Shown piece after piece: positions 45,585 through 55,967 of a stretch of DNA of 64,000 bases; within the stretch, counting starts at the first letter, position 1, and the number at the start of each line of letters is the position of its first letter. Below the pieces are notes generated by a model. The model was not told where the DNA came from. It was given only the letters and a program-made list of their open reading frames with translations, and ran no database searches. The stretch spans positions 1 through 64,000 of the forward strand of contig MUGG01000118.1 of the NCBI GenBank assembly GCA_002148405.1, given 5' to 3'. The stretch is from Alkalinema sp. CACIAM 70d. GTDB lineage: Bacteria; Cyanobacteriota; Cyanobacteriia; Leptolyngbyales; Leptolyngbyaceae. The translations under genes were made by a program, and so were the position numbers.

Positions 45585-46685
45585 ATGTCATCTGTGATTC
45601 CTGTTGCGCTGCCGCAAAATCCCTACGAAATCGCGATCGAAGCGGGCTTGATCGATCGCCTAGGCGCTTGGATGACGGATGAAAAGCTGAAGAAAATGGG
45701 CCGGAAAGCGCTGGTAGTCTCCAATCCCACGATTTTTAAGCACTATGGCCAAAGGGTTGTGGAGTCCCTGCAAGAAGCTGGCTTTACAGTTGGACAGGTG
45801 ATTTTGCCGCCAGGAGAACGCTACAAAACGCCTTCGACGCTGCAAAAAATTTACGATGCAGCCTTGGAAAATCGGCTAGAGCGATCGTCGGTGATGGTGG
45901 CGCTGGGCGGCGGCGTGATCGGTGATATGACGGGCTTTGCAGCAGCGACTTGGTTGCGGGGCATCAATGTGGTGCAGGTACCGACGAGCTTGCTGGCAAT
46001 GGTAGATGCGGCGATCGGTGGCAAGACAGGAGTCAACCATCCCAAGGGCAAGAATCTGATTGGGGCGTTCCATCAACCGCGTTTAGTAGCGATCGATCCG
46101 CAGGTGCTGAAAACCTTGCCCGTGCGGGAGTTCCGGGCGGGGATGGCGGAAGTGATTAAGTATGGCGTGATTTGGGATGCGGAATTATTCCAACAGCTAG
46201 AGGATGCCAAGCGACTGGATCAGGCTCGTTATGTCAGTGAAGACCTGCTCCAGGAAATTCTGGCGCGATCCTGTGGAGCCAAGGCTCACGTCGTCGCTAA
46301 GGATGAAAAGGAATCGGGACTGCGGGAAATTCTCAACTACGGACATACGATCGGCCACGCTGTGGAAAGCTTGACGGGCTACCGGCTGGTGAACCATGGG
46401 GAAGCGGTGGGCATTGGGATGGTTGCCGCTGGAGAAATTGCTGTCGCCATGGACCTATGGACGCGGGAGGAGTGCGATCGGCAAAATGCGTTGATTGCGA
46501 AATGTGCCCTACCGACCAAGCTTCCCACCACCATGGACTTTGATGCGATTATTGCCTCGACCCAAAACGATAAAAAGGTGCAGGCGGGGCAAGTACGATT
46601 CGTCCTACCGGACACGATCGGGCATGTGAATGTGACCGATCAAGTGACGCCGGAGGTAATTAAGCAGGTATTGCAAAAGATGTGA
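45585..46685 (+). CDS. aroB: 3-dehydroquinate synthase
   Basis: Second step of the shikimate pathway: DAHP to 3-dehydroquinate, using NAD+ and Zn2+/Co2+. [88 protein letters not shown] and [11 protein letters not shown] contain the NAD loop and the metal ligands, quoted here only in conserved order: [29 protein letters not shown]. The 366-residue length is typical. A GC-rich repeat begins about 20 bases after its stop. Confidence 0.97.
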   Translation: MSSVIPVALPQNPYEIAIEAGLIDRLGAWMTDEKLKKMGRKALVVSNPTIFKHYGQRVVESLQEAGFTVGQVILPPGERYKTPSTLQKIYDAALENRLERSSVMVALGGGVIGDMTGFAAATWLRGINVVQVPTSLLAMVDAAIGGKTGVNHPKGKNLIGAFHQPRLVAIDPQVLKTLPVREFRAGMAEVIKYGVIWDAELFQQLEDAKRLDQARYVSEDLLQEILARSCGAKAHVVAKDEKESGLREILNYGHTIGHAVESLTGYRLVNHGEAVGIGMVAAGEIAVAMDLWTREECDRQNALIAKCALPTKLPTTMDFDAIIASTQNDKKVQAGQVRFVLPDTIGHVNVTDQVTPEVIKQVLQKM

Positions 46686-46704
46686 CCTAAGATGAATTCC
46701 TCGA

Positions 46705-46835
46705 ATTCGTGGTGCGGCGCGATCGTTGGGGCTGCTCCGCAGCGAAGATCGGGGAACTTCTCCCCGCCCCCCTGCGACGTCAGGGGACTCTACTCCCCCG
46801 ACACCCCCCGAAAGTGAATTCTCCGTCCCAGTACA
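46705..46835. repeat. GC-rich hairpin-array repeat downstream of aroB
   Basis: Three small hairpins follow in sequence: GCTGC-TCC-GCAGC (46731-46743), GGGGA-ACTTC-TCCCC (46751-46765) and GGGGA-CTCTAC-TCCCC (46783-46798). They are joined by C-runs such as CGCCCCCCTGCGACG and CGACACCCCCCG. Composition differs sharply from the neighbouring gaps. It looks like a dispersed intergenic repeat of the kind found in filamentous cyanobacteria; no protein reading is credible. Confidence 0.6.
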
Positions 46836-46872
46836 GGGGATTTGTGAGGGCGACTTGTATATACCTATCAAA

Positions 46873-46910
46873 AGCAAGGGGGTATCACTAGACAGTGATA
46901 CCCCCTTGCT
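46873..46910. terminator. 17-bp perfect hairpin between aroB and chlH
   Basis: AGCAAGGGGGTATCACT (46873-46889) and AGTGATACCCCCTTGCT (46894-46910) are exact complements with an AGAC loop. On the minus strand TTTGAT follows, so it probably ends chlH. It also blocks readthrough from aroB. It is the strongest hairpin in the window. Confidence 0.8.
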
Positions 46911-46989
46911 CTCTGGAGTTCATTGAAAGTTTAGCGGGAGCCTCCAGTCCTTTCAAATTGAAGGCCCCATAGTTAGACTTCAGGTGAAC

Positions 46990-49900
46990 TTACTCAACGC
47001 CTTCAATGCGGTCTTCTACTTCCTGGTAGAGTTCGCGCAGGCGATCGAGATTATCCTCCGAAGTATCCCAGTAGCCGCGACCATTGGCTTCTAGCAGAGT
47101 CGTCACCATCTTGCGGAAGGAGTTGGGGTTGAGATCCATCAACCGTTTGCACATCTCCTCATCCTTGATGAAGGTAGAGTTCGTATCTTCATAGATCCAG
47201 TTGTCCACCGCATCCGCCGTCGCAGACCAACCCATCGTGTTGACCAACCGCTTCGATAACTCCCGAACCCCTTCATACCCGTGGGACAACATGCCCTCAT
47301 ACCACTTGGGATTCAGCAGCTTCGTCCGCGAATCCAAGCGCACGGTTTCCGAAAGAGTCCGAATCTGGGCATTAGCTGTGGTGGTATCCGCCATAAAGGA
47401 CGCCGGAGCCTTCCCATCATCCCGCAGGCGCGCCACGATCTTGGTCGGGTCGGAGTCGTAGTAGTGGGACACATCCGTCAAGGAAATTTCCGAGGAATCC
47501 AGGTTCTGGAAGGTCACATCCGCCGTTTTCAGCGCTGCCCGGAAGACTTGCTCATTCTGCTCCATCACCCCAGGATTATCTGCCGAGAAGGCAAAACCTT
47601 TACGGGAAAGGTACATGTTTTGCAGTTCTTCCTCATTTTCCCAGGTGCCATTTTCCACCGCCAAGTTGATGTTGGAGGAGTAGGAACCGGAGGCGTTGGA
47701 GAAGACACGGGTTGCGGCCTCACGAATATTCACACCCAGTTCTTCCGCCTGTTGCAAGGCATGTTTGCGGACAAAGTTCATCTCCAGGGGCTCATCCGCT
47801 TCCGCAGCCATTTTGACTGCTTTGTCCAACAGCGCCATTTGGTTGATGAACAGGTCGCGGAAAACGCCAGAACAGTTGACCACAACATCAATCCGAGGAC
47901 GACCCAATTCATGGAGCGGAATTAACTCCAACTTGTTGACACGACCAAAGGAATCAGGAATTGGCTTCGCACCCACCATCCAAAGGATTTGCGCCAAGGA
48001 TTCCCCATAGGTTTTGATGTTGTCCGTTCCCCAGAGGACACAGGCGATCGTTTCAGGGTAAGCTCCATCATTTTCAGTTTTCTGCCGATCGATCAAACGA
48101 TCGACCACAATCTTGGCCGACTTCACCGCCGCCGCCGTGGGAATCGACTGCGGGTCGAGGGCATGGATATTTTTACCCGTGGGCAGCACGTCTGGGTTAC
48201 GAATCGGGTCACCGCCGGGGCCGGGATTGATGTATTCCCCATTCAGCCCCGTTAGCAATCCGCCCAATTCGTTATCCGCCACCACTTGCTTCAGACAGAA
48301 CTGCAAGAACTCAAACAGCGGCTTCAAGGCATCGGGATCCACATTGGTATAGCCCAAATCGTGGAGGGCTTGCACCCAAGGTTCCTTCTTCTGGGCTCCA
48401 AATCCGGCAAACAGGTTGGAGAACATCGAGGTTTTAGAAACCCGACCTTCTTCATCTTGCTGCGATCGCACCATGGCCGTGACTGCTGCACGGGTGGCCT
48501 GCTGAATGTCGTTGAGCAGTTGCACATCCGCCAACACACCCAGGTCACTGTTTTTGAAGATCTCGTCGATGTTGCGGTAAACGCTATTGGCAATGACACG
48601 CGGCAAACTAAGGATTTCCTCCTCCTCCCGATCGAGGCTGGCAATGTTCACCAACGTGGCGATCGCTTCTTCGGCACTGGGGGGCTTGCCAATCACGTGC
48701 AGTCCACAGGGCAGCAACCGCGACTCGATCTCCATAATCTTGATGTAGATCTTGCCGACAATGCCATCGCGCTCATCTTGGGTCAGTTCCGCCGCCGAAC
48801 CCTCCGGCAACACCACATCCTTATCCAGGTTGCAGATGCGGGCCTTGTCCATAATCGTGTCTACGATCTGCACGCCGCGCCCACTGTCCTTCATGGTTTG
48901 GTAGGAGCTAATCAACTCGCTCAGTTCCTTTAATCCCTTGTAAAGCCCCGCATTTTCCGCCGGAGGGGTGAGGTAGGAAATCGTTTCCGCGTAGCTACGG
49001 CGCTTGGCGATCGTGGCTTCCGACGGGTTGTTGGCCGCGTAGTAGTACAGGTTGGGAATGGAACCAATCAAGCTGTCGGGATAGCAGGTATCGGACATCC
49101 CCATTTGTTTCCCAGGCATGAACTCCAAGGATCCGTGGGTACCGAAGTGCAGAACGGCATCCGCTTGCCAAACCTTTTCCAAGTAGGTGTAGTAGGCGGC
49201 AAATCCGTGGTGGGGACTGGCCGATCGGGAGAACAGCAGCCGCATCGGGTCGCCTTCGTAGCCAAAGGTGGGCTGTACGCCGATGAAAACATTGCCAAAC
49301 TGCTTACCGAATACCAGCAGATTTTGGCCATCGGTATTCAGATGACCGGGAGGCGGCCCCCAGGATTCGTGCAGGCGCTCTTGGTAGGGCGTCAGGCGCT
49401 CGTACTCCTCAACCGACATGCGGTAGGCGATGTTCAGTTCGGGGCTGTTGTACTGGGCTTGGGCATCGTGCAGCACTTCCAGCATCAGGGCTTTGGAATC
49501 TTCGGGTACGCTGTCGATCGTGTAGCCGTCGGCTTTCAAGCCTTCCAGCACCTTGTAGATGGAGCCAAACACATCCAGGTAAGCAGCAGTACCCACGTTG
49601 CCCTTATCCGGCGGAAAGCTGAAGACCGTAATGGCAACCTTCTTCTCGGCCTTGGGTTTGCGGCGCAGGTTAGCCCACTTCAAAGCCCGTTGCGCGATCG
49701 CTTCTACCCGATCCTGCAAGGTAATCGCCTTACCCGTTGCGCCATCGCGACCGGACATGATGATCGGTTCGATCGCCCCGTCCAGTTCCGGCAGTGCAAT
49801 TTGCAGGGCCACTTGAATGGGGTGCAGACCCAGTTCGCTTTCCTGCCATTCCTCAGTGGTTTGGAAGACCAGTGGCAAGGCCACCATGTAGGGACGGTTC

Positions 49901-51015
49901 AAGCGTTTGAGAGATTCCACCGCCTTTGGATGATCCTGTTTGGCAGGGCCACCCACGAGCGCAAATCCGGTTAGCGACACCACGACATCAACGATCGCTT
50001 GATTTTGCTCGATCGGATCGTAGAAATAGGCATCCACGGGCTTGGAGAAGTCCAAGCCCCCCGCAAACACCGGAATGACACGGGCACCTAGGGCTTCAAA
50101 TTCCGACAACACAGACACGTAGTGGGCATCGTCCCCAGTCACAATGTGCGTCCGTTGCAGCACCAACCCAACCGTTGGGCAATCGCCCCGCCGCTGAGCT
50201 TCGGGCAAATCGCCACGGGAGGCATACCAGTTGAAATATTCCTTGGCATCTTCGTACATCGTGGGAGCCAAGGGATGCCAAATCCCCATGTCGGGATAGG
50301 TGACCGGCTCACTGTACTCCAGGTTGGGAGAATCTTTCGTGGCTCCAGCGATCGCCCTTTCACCCTTGAAGACGTAGCGATCGGCCAGCATGAGCAGGAA
50401 GTTTTCCAGGTTGTCTTGGTTACCCCCCAGCCAGTACTGGAAGCTCAGCATGAAGTTGCGGGCATCCTGGGCTTTTTCCACGGGCAGATACTTCAGTACC
50501 GTCGGCAAGGTGCGCAGCAGCTTGAGCATGGCGTCTTGGAAGCCTGCTCCAGACTTCTCTTTACGCTTCTTCATGAAGCTGGAAATGACGCTCTTGGACT
50601 GGCCAATCTGCGCGAGGGAGAAGCTGCCCATTTTATTGAGACGCATCACCTGTGGCATTGAAGGGAAGACCACAGAAACATCTAGATTGGCTTTAACAGG
50701 ATCCACAGCCTCGACGATCTTGTCCGCCAAATCTTCCAGGAAGATCAGAGAAGCGATAAAGACGTTGGCCTCTGCCACGTCCCGTTTGAAATCTTCGTAG
50801 TTATTGGCGTCTCGCAGCTCTTCAATCAGGTAACCACTGATTTCAACAGCGACATCAGGATTACTGGCGTTAATCGATCGCACAGCTGCGGACAACGCAC
50901 TCTGGTACTGGGGTTCCAACACGACGTACACCACCTTGACCAAGGAGCGACCATTGAGGTCATCGGGTTGAATGTGGCGGACAGAAGGTTTGGTGTAAGT
51001 GAACATGCGGGTCAA
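46990..51015 (-). CDS. chlH: Magnesium chelatase subunit H
   Basis: Large porphyrin-binding subunit that, with ChlI and ChlD, inserts Mg2+ into protoporphyrin IX, the first step unique to chlorophyll. The 1341-residue protein matches oxygenic ChlH in length. Conserved segments include [72 protein letters not shown] and the C-terminal [16 protein letters not shown]. Several long open frames on the plus strand inside it are shadows of biased codon use. Its 5' region is a 690-base gap. Confidence 0.98.
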   Translation of the reverse strand: MTRMFTYTKPSVRHIQPDDLNGRSLVKVVYVVLEPQYQSALSAAVRSINASNPDVAVEISGYLIEELRDANNYEDFKRDVAEANVFIASLIFLEDLADKIVEAVDPVKANLDVSVVFPSMPQVMRLNKMGSFSLAQIGQSKSVISSFMKKRKEKSGAGFQDAMLKLLRTLPTVLKYLPVEKAQDARNFMLSFQYWLGGNQDNLENFLLMLADRYVFKGERAIAGATKDSPNLEYSEPVTYPDMGIWHPLAPTMYEDAKEYFNWYASRGDLPEAQRRGDCPTVGLVLQRTHIVTGDDAHYVSVLSEFEALGARVIPVFAGGLDFSKPVDAYFYDPIEQNQAIVDVVVSLTGFALVGGPAKQDHPKAVESLKRLNRPYMVALPLVFQTTEEWQESELGLHPIQVALQIALPELDGAIEPIIMSGRDGATGKAITLQDRVEAIAQRALKWANLRRKPKAEKKVAITVFSFPPDKGNVGTAAYLDVFGSIYKVLEGLKADGYTIDSVPEDSKALMLEVLHDAQAQYNSPELNIAYRMSVEEYERLTPYQERLHESWGPPPGHLNTDGQNLLVFGKQFGNVFIGVQPTFGYEGDPMRLLFSRSASPHHGFAAYYTYLEKVWQADAVLHFGTHGSLEFMPGKQMGMSDTCYPDSLIGSIPNLYYYAANNPSEATIAKRRSYAETISYLTPPAENAGLYKGLKELSELISSYQTMKDSGRGVQIVDTIMDKARICNLDKDVVLPEGSAAELTQDERDGIVGKIYIKIMEIESRLLPCGLHVIGKPPSAEEAIATLVNIASLDREEEEILSLPRVIANSVYRNIDEIFKNSDLGVLADVQLLNDIQQATRAAVTAMVRSQQDEEGRVSKTSMFSNLFAGFGAQKKEPWVQALHDLGYTNVDPDALKPLFEFLQFCLKQVVADNELGGLLTGLNGEYINPGPGGDPIRNPDVLPTGKNIHALDPQSIPTAAAVKSAKIVVDRLIDRQKTENDGAYPETIACVLWGTDNIKTYGESLAQILWMVGAKPIPDSFGRVNKLELIPLHELGRPRIDVVVNCSGVFRDLFINQMALLDKAVKMAAEADEPLEMNFVRKHALQQAEELGVNIREAATRVFSNASGSYSSNINLAVENGTWENEEELQNMYLSRKGFAFSADNPGVMEQNEQVFRAALKTADVTFQNLDSSEISLTDVSHYYDSDPTKIVARLRDDGKAPASFMADTTTANAQIRTLSETVRLDSRTKLLNPKWYEGMLSHGYEGVRELSKRLVNTMGWSATADAVDNWIYEDTNSTFIKDEEMCKRLMDLNPNSFRKMVTTLLEANGRGYWDTSEDNLDRLRELYQEVEDRIEGVE

Positions 51016-51708
51016 GACTCCTTCGATGCGTGTTCTCCTCTGCTAGAACGACAGACCTAGCAGCGATCGAAAATTTATGAGGGAAAGGCACAGTTAAACA
51101 CGGGACACTACAACTCTACGGCAAGCTACAGAAAATTCACGGCAAGCTAGAGAGTTCTGCCAGCACCCGGAAAATTGCCAGAATCCACCCAAACAGATCA
51201 ACTTAAACCTTGAAACTGATGGGAAAATTTGCAATTCTCGATTTTCATCTATAACAAATGGTTTTTACCAGAAAACCAGACCAGAACTGCGTTTCAGGCA
51301 GCAACTGACACAATTTGATATAAACTCTGTGATTGTCATTAATTTTTTTTAACAAAAATGAGAGTAACTACTCCAATAATCTTTACAAAAGTTAAACATT
51401 CAGTCAACCACTCTTAAACCCATTCAAGCAAATGCTACAGCCTATTCCAAGGCAACTGTCCCAAGCAATGTAGCGAAATAGCCTGACAATACAGGATTGA
51501 TAGTGCCGTGATTATTGAAGGGGACTATTGAAATTGCACGCTCATGAAATTGCATGCTCAGAAATACCGTTGCTGAATTCACAACTGGCTTAAGACAGAA
51601 TAAAAAAGGCCGCTATCCAGTCTAAAAATTGACCGATCGCCGCCTGAGTACTTAACAAAAGTTCAAAAAACTAATTCTTTCCGTTGCCCAGATGTGAAGG
51701 CTTTGACT
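51016..51708. other. Long intergenic region upstream of chlH
   Basis: About 690 bases, A/T-rich around 51335-51365. It includes ACGGCAAGCTA twice with a 10-base spacer (near 51118-51150) and a 16-bp tandem duplication, TGAAATTGCACGCTCA/TGAAATTGCATGCTCA (51529-51560). The chlH promoter must be here. No gene, RNA or terminator is clear. Confidence 0.55.
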
Positions 51709-52086
51709 CTACTGAGGGGGCTGAGTCTGACTACTACGTTCGATCGGGAAATTGATAAAAAACTTGCTGAGGTTGCCTGAGTAAGCGGTGGTCATACCGA
51801 TTAGGAATAGGCTCGCAATCAGTGCCAGGATGGAAGACGGAGTTTTGAGGCCAGAATCCCGAACCAATCGAGACAGGGGATGACTTTGGTGACGCAAAAT
51901 TTTGACCGAGGGTAGCTTCCAACGAAATGGATCCCTAACGTAATGCCCGCTTCCACTCACCACTAACCGTTCACCACAATGGGGGCAAACCTTAAGGCCA
52001 CCGATTGCCAATCCTTCACAGAAGAGGGCGGATCCTTGGCAAACCGTGCAATGGGAATAGCTACGATCGAAAAACTCAGCGCTCAT
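51709..52086 (-). CDS. Zinc-ribbon membrane protein, unknown
   Basis: Predicted 125-residue protein. An N-terminal cysteine pair in HCTVCQG and a second pair in VCPHCGERL suggest a zinc ribbon. One hydrophobic helix lies near residues 78-98 (ILALIASLFLIGM). The C-terminus is polar. I start at MSAEFFDRSY (52086); a start at 52119 would add 11 residues. I recognise no family. The arrangement suggests a small thylakoid or plasma membrane protein with a cytosolic zinc ribbon. It stands alone between chlH and apcD. Confidence 0.65.
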   Translation of the reverse strand: MSAEFFDRSYSHCTVCQGSALFCEGLAIGGLKVCPHCGERLVVSGSGHYVRDPFRWKLPSVKILRHQSHPLSRLVRDSGLKTPSSILALIASLFLIGMTTAYSGNLSKFFINFPIERSSQTQPPQ

Positions 52087-52559
52087 GAGTGAAACTCTGG
52101 CAAAGATTCGTAGAAACAAACTTTACTGTCATAACCTATTTTTAGGGAAGTGAACCCTAAAAAATAATTTACCCAGGTGGACAGAATTCAATCCTTGAAA
52201 ATTCTATGACTCTAGTCTAGCGAGGTTTGGTTGTGCCTGGATAGAGGGAAGCATGAATAAATTTTGCTACTCAACTGGTTACTCAAAACCTAGCTCTCTA
52301 GCCCAAAATAGGGGTTTTAAGCCCTATCCATTCACACACTGATCCAAGTGAATTTAGTAAAAGCGGACTTAGCAAAAAAGGAACGACAGGTGCCGTTCCC
52401 TCAATAAAATGTTTTTTGATAACCCCAATGAGCGACCTGATGGAAAGCTTCCAGAAAATCAGGACTCAAAACTTGGTCGCACTCAGCAATTGAACTCAAA
52501 AACTTAACCTAGACCTTCAATCAAAATCCTTAAATCGAAGACCTAGGGTTGGGTTTGAA
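52087..52559. other. Intergenic region after apcD
   Basis: About 470 bases. Apart from the terminator listed separately I see no gene. The side toward 52087 is the promoter region of the zinc-ribbon gene. Confidence 0.4.
52374..52399 (-). terminator. Terminator of apcD
   Basis: On the minus strand GGAACG pairs with CGTTCC (52394-52399 with 52380-52385) across an 8-base loop, followed by six T (52379-52374). It lies about 160 bases after the apcD stop, implying a long 3' untranslated region. Confidence 0.7.
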
Positions 52560-53045
52560 TTAGGACATCGCTTGAATGATGATGTCGAAGTAGGGGGCAG
52601 CGGCAGAGGCATCTGCGTCACTGAGTAAATCTAATGCCGCAGCCTTGAGACATTTGATGGCATCGGCCATACCCGGAACCGGAACCCCCAGGGAGTTGTA
52701 CATTTCCCGTGCTCCCACTAACCCAATCGATTCGATCGGTTCTTGGTTGCCTGCAATGACCCCATAGGTCACTAGCCGTAGGTACCAGCCGTAGTCGCGC
52801 AGGCACTGGGCCCGTTCACGGCTACCGTAGGCGTTACCACCCGGGGAAATGTAGTCGGGATGAATCTTCCAAAGGTTTTTAGAAGCTTCGTCTACAATCT
52901 TTTTTTCATTTTCAGCGAGGATTTCAGCGATGCGGGTGCGCTGTTCGCCGGTTTTAAAAAACTCTGCTACGCCTTTGAGTTCACCGCTGGTGAGATACCG
53001 GAGTTCGTCGTCGGCTTTAAGGATGACTTGGCTAACTACGCTCAT
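52560..53045 (-). CDS. apcD: Allophycocyanin alpha-B subunit
   Basis: Phycobilisome core terminal emitter that passes energy to photosystem I/II. The 161-residue protein has the bilin-attachment cysteine C81 in [48 protein letters not shown] and the ending FDIIIQAMS fit ApcD rather than ApcA or ApcB, notably the GWYLRL in place of the DYYLRL of ApcA/ApcB. It is monocistronic, away from apcABC, as is usual. A terminator follows. Confidence 0.94.
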   Translation of the reverse strand: MSVVSQVILKADDELRYLTSGELKGVAEFFKTGEQRTRIAEILAENEKKIVDEASKNLWKIHPDYISPGGNAYGSRERAQCLRDYGWYLRLVTYGVIAGNQEPIESIGLVGAREMYNSLGVPVPGMADAIKCLKAAALDLLSDADASAAAPYFDIIIQAMS

Positions 53046-53246
53046 ATCGATGGAGGTTTGATTTGCGGTCTTTCAGAATTCTCCTTGTAGTTTATCCAGT
53101 TTAGGGTGCATCCAAAATGGGAAAGGCTAGATTTCTGGGAAATCGTTTACAAAAGTTCATTAATCTCATTGTTGGCCATCGCTAGAGGATAGGCGAGAGT
53201 GTGGTGAGTTTTCACCTAAAAATCCGCAATAATCAAGGCGATCCGG

Positions 53247-54929
53247 TTACTCAGCTTCCCAGCGATCGGGGTCTGCTTCGCGGGTGACTTCTCCATTGGG
53301 TCGGCTGGCAATGAGGGCGATCGCAATGGCATCCATCACTCGAGCGACGGGAATTATTTCCAGGCCAACGGAATTGTAATTGCCCTTGGGCACGATCGCC
53401 CGTTTGAAGCCCAGCTTGGCGGCTTCCTTCAGCCGTAGTTCCATCTGGGAGACGGGGCGCACCTGGCCGCCCAAGCCCACTTCGCCAATTAACACCGTCT
53501 GCGGATCGACCGTGCGATCGCGAAAACTAGCGGCCACGGCGATCGCAACACCCAGGTCAGCAGCGGGTTCACCCACACTCAGCCCTCCGGACGAGGCCAC
53601 ATAGGCGTCAAGTTTGGACAGCGGAATGCCAACGCGCTTTTCCAGTACCGCCAAAATTTGTAGCAGTCGATTGTACTCAATCCCTGTAGTGGAACGGCGT
53701 GGAGAACTGTAACTTGTGGGGGCGACCAGGGCTTGCAATTCCACTACGATCGGCCTGGTGCCCTCACAGGCCACGATCGTGGCAGTGCCAGAAGATGGTT
53801 CCTCCCGGTTGCCTAAAAAGAGTTCGGAGGGATTCAAGATTTCCTGCAAGCCTTGATCCACCATTTCAAATACACCCACTTCATGGGTCGCCCCAAAGCG
53901 ATTTTTCACCGATCGCAGTAAGCGATGGCTGGCGAAGCGATCGCCCTCAAAGTACAAAACCGTATCGACGAGATGTTCCAATACCTTTGGCCCTGCGATC
54001 GCCCCTTCCTTGGTGACATGCCCCACGATGAACAGCGTAATGCCCAGTCGCTTAGCCAACTGCATCAGTAAAGACGTACATTCCCGCACCTGGGCCACGG
54101 AACCGGGCGCAGACGTGAGGGCCGCGTAGTACAGCGCTTGGATACTGTCAATCACTGCAACCCGAGGCCGCAGAGATTCTAACTCCGTCAAAATGGTGTC
54201 TAAATCAATTTCTGGCAAAAGGTATAGGTCGCCGATCGCAGACTCCGGATCATCAATCATCGGGTTCGCTAAATCAGCTGGATTCGCAAAATCAGCGCTA
54301 GGAGTGTTGCTGTCTGAGGGGGCTGTTTTTTGGGTGCGGGGCTGTTTGCTGCGGGTGGATTTAGGTGTGGCAGGTTCCGAGGTCTTCCATTGGTGCGTTC
54401 CCAAGCTGCGATCGCTGTTGGAATCTGGATCTAACTGGGACGATCGAACGACTCCAATGCCCAATCGCTGGGCTCTAAGTTTCACCTGTTGTCCCGATTC
54501 CTCCGCGCAGACGTAAAGGATACTGTGGGTTTGCGCTAGACGGTTGGCGGTTTGTAGCAGCAAGGTGGATTTACCAATGCCCGGATCGCCCCCAATCAGT
54601 ACCAGGGACCCTGGTACAATGCCGCCGCCTAGCACCCGATCGAGTTCGCTATAGCCAGAGGCCAAGCGGGCCTGGGGGTGATCTTGGATTTGCCCCAAGG
54701 TCAACGAAGACACAGGGCGAGGTTCACTGGTGGCATCCCGCGATCGTCTTCCCCGGCTCAATTGCAGGAGCGGACTTTGGCTGAGGCGATTACTATTGCT
54801 ACTGGAAGAAGAAGCTGAAACTTGCTCCTCTAAAGCGTTCCAGGCGTGACAAGCCGGACAGCGACCAAAGTATTGGGGAAATTCTGCACCACATTGATTG
54901 CAAACAAAGAGCGATCGTGCCTTCGCCAT
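53247..54929 (-). CDS. radA: DNA repair protein RadA/Sms
   Basis: RecA-like ATPase that promotes branch migration in recombination. N-terminal zinc finger C10, C13, C24, C27 (FVCNQCG, RCPACHAW); Walker A GGDPGIGKSTLLLQ near residue 113; the RadA signature VKNRFGATHEVGVFEM; and a C-terminal Lon-like domain. At 560 residues it is about 100 longer than usual. The extra part (about 165-240) is polar, Ser/Thr/Pro-rich, and includes the 18-bp tandem duplication at 54263-54298. It lies before rpaB on the opposite strand. Confidence 0.95.
   Translation of the reverse strand: MAKARSLFVCNQCGAEFPQYFGRCPACHAWNALEEQVSASSSSSNSNRLSQSPLLQLSRGRRSRDATSEPRPVSSLTLGQIQDHPQARLASGYSELDRVLGGGIVPGSLVLIGGDPGIGKSTLLLQTANRLAQTHSILYVCAEESGQQVKLRAQRLGIGVVRSSQLDPDSNSDRSLGTHQWKTSEPATPKSTRSKQPRTQKTAPSDSNTPSADFANPADLANPMIDDPESAIGDLYLLPEIDLDTILTELESLRPRVAVIDSIQALYYAALTSAPGSVAQVRECTSLLMQLAKRLGITLFIVGHVTKEGAIAGPKVLEHLVDTVLYFEGDRFASHRLLRSVKNRFGATHEVGVFEMVDQGLQEILNPSELFLGNREEPSSGTATIVACEGTRPIVVELQALVAPTSYSSPRRSTTGIEYNRLLQILAVLEKRVGIPLSKLDAYVASSGGLSVGEPAADLGVAIAVAASFRDRTVDPQTVLIGEVGLGGQVRPVSQMELRLKEAAKLGFKRAIVPKGNYNSVGLEIIPVARVMDAIAIALIASRPNGEVTREADPDRWEAE
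54263..54298. repeat. 18-bp in-frame tandem duplication inside radA
   Basis: GGTTCGCTAAATCAGCTG (54263-54280) and GATTCGCAAAATCAGCGC (54281-54298) are adjacent and encode two A-D-(F/L)-A-N-P units in the species-specific insert of RadA. Confidence 0.8.
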
Positions 54930-54974
54930 GGAGTTGAGTCCCTTAATGGGGCCAGATGGAATAAAAAAGCAGTT

Positions 54975-55006
54975 CTTTACAATTCCTAATCTTTACAATC
55001 CCTAAA
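54975..55006. repeat. 16-bp tandem duplication upstream of rpaB
   Basis: CTTTACAATTCCTAAT (54975-54990) and CTTTACAATCCCTAAA (54991-55006) lie in the divergent radA-rpaB gap. Each carries TTTACA, the half-site word of the RpaB-bound HLR1 element, but the 16-base period is not the HLR1 period of 10. Confidence 0.6.
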
Positions 55007-55144
55007 AGTCTTAAGAAAGCCTGAAGCTTCGTAATAATCAGGATCTTAGGTTATCAAATCAAATACATGTTCTATTATTGTTAATCATAGAGTATGAAAA
55101 CTTAACTCATTCAGGATTGCCTCTTTTAAGGAGCGTTACCCAAA

Positions 55145-55876
55145 TTGGAAACTCATAAAGAAAAAATCCTAGTTGTGGATGACGAAGCCAGTATTCGTCG
55201 GATTTTAGAAACTCGCCTTTCCATGATTGGTTATGACGTGGTGACCGCCGCCGATGGAGAGGAAGCCCTGGATACCTTCCGCAATGCCGATCCAGACCTC
55301 GTCGTCTTGGATGTCATGATGCCCAAGTTGGATGGCTATGGGGTCTGCCAAGAGCTGCGCAAAGAGTCTGATGTTCCGATTATCATGCTGACGGCGTTGG
55401 GTGACGTGGCCGATCGCATTACGGGGCTAGAACTGGGCGCTGATGATTATGTCGTCAAACCCTTTTCCCCGAAGGAATTGGAAGCACGGATTCGATCGGT
55501 GCTACGACGAGTTGAGAAAAACTCTGCAACGGGAATTCCTAGCTCCGGTGTCATTCAAATCAACACCATTCGCATCGATACGAATAAACGCCAAGTTTAT
55601 AAAGGAGATGAGCGCATTCGGCTCACAGGTATGGAATTTAGCCTGTTGGAGCTATTGGTCAGCAAATCTGGCGATCCGTTCTCTCGCGCAGAAATTCTCC
55701 AGGAAGTTTGGGGCTATACCCCCGAGCGCCATGTTGATACCCGCGTAGTAGACGTCCATATTTCCCGACTACGGGCCAAACTTGAGGATGATCCAAGCAA
55801 TCCTGAGTTAATCCTGACTGCTAGGGGCACAGGTTATCTTTTCCAGCGCATTCTAGAGCCGGGTGAAATTGAGTAA
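55145..55876 (+). CDS. rpaB: OmpR-family response regulator RpaB (Ycf27)
   Basis: Essential cyanobacterial regulator of light-stress and photosynthesis genes, phosphorylated by NblS/Hik33. Receiver: V-D-D-E at 11-14, phospho-acceptor D56 (VVLDVMMPKLDG) and K105 (VVKPFSP). The C-terminal winged helix has LTGMEFSLLELLV, VWGYTPERHVDTRVVDVHI and the ending GTGYLFQRI. The start is TTG at 55145: no ATG is in frame upstream, the N-terminus METHKEKILVVDDE matches homologues, and AAGGAG lies 11 bases before. TTG with a long spacer predicts weak translation. The 243-residue length is normal. Confidence 0.95.
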   Translation: METHKEKILVVDDEASIRRILETRLSMIGYDVVTAADGEEALDTFRNADPDLVVLDVMMPKLDGYGVCQELRKESDVPIIMLTALGDVADRITGLELGADDYVVKPFSPKELEARIRSVLRRVEKNSATGIPSSGVIQINTIRIDTNKRQVYKGDERIRLTGMEFSLLELLVSKSGDPFSRAEILQEVWGYTPERHVDTRVVDVHISRLRAKLEDDPSNPELILTARGTGYLFQRILEPGEIE

Positions 55877-55913
55877 TTCAATCTTCTGACGTAGTCAATT
55901 CTGGCATAGCAAA

Positions 55914-55937
55914 AGCCTGCTAGCAGTTCAGCAGGCT
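55914..55937 (-). terminator. Terminator between rpaB and the GH5 gene
   Basis: AGCCTGCT (55914-55921) and AGCAGGCT (55930-55937) form a perfect 8-bp stem with an 8-base loop. On the minus strand TTTTGC follows, so it mainly ends the GH5 gene. It may also serve rpaB. Confidence 0.75.
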
Positions 55938-55967
55938 GTGATGCTTCAAAATATGACTGGAATAGAG

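Noticed and set aside
49105..49974. Plus-strand open frame of 289 codons inside chlH, and others at 47281-47925 and 48286-48933
   Set aside because: They are antisense to the well-conserved chlH and arise from its codon bias; no motif is recognisable.
54975..55006. HLR1 element for rpaB autoregulation
   Set aside because: The TTTACA words are 16 bases apart instead of 10; only a tandem duplication is claimed.
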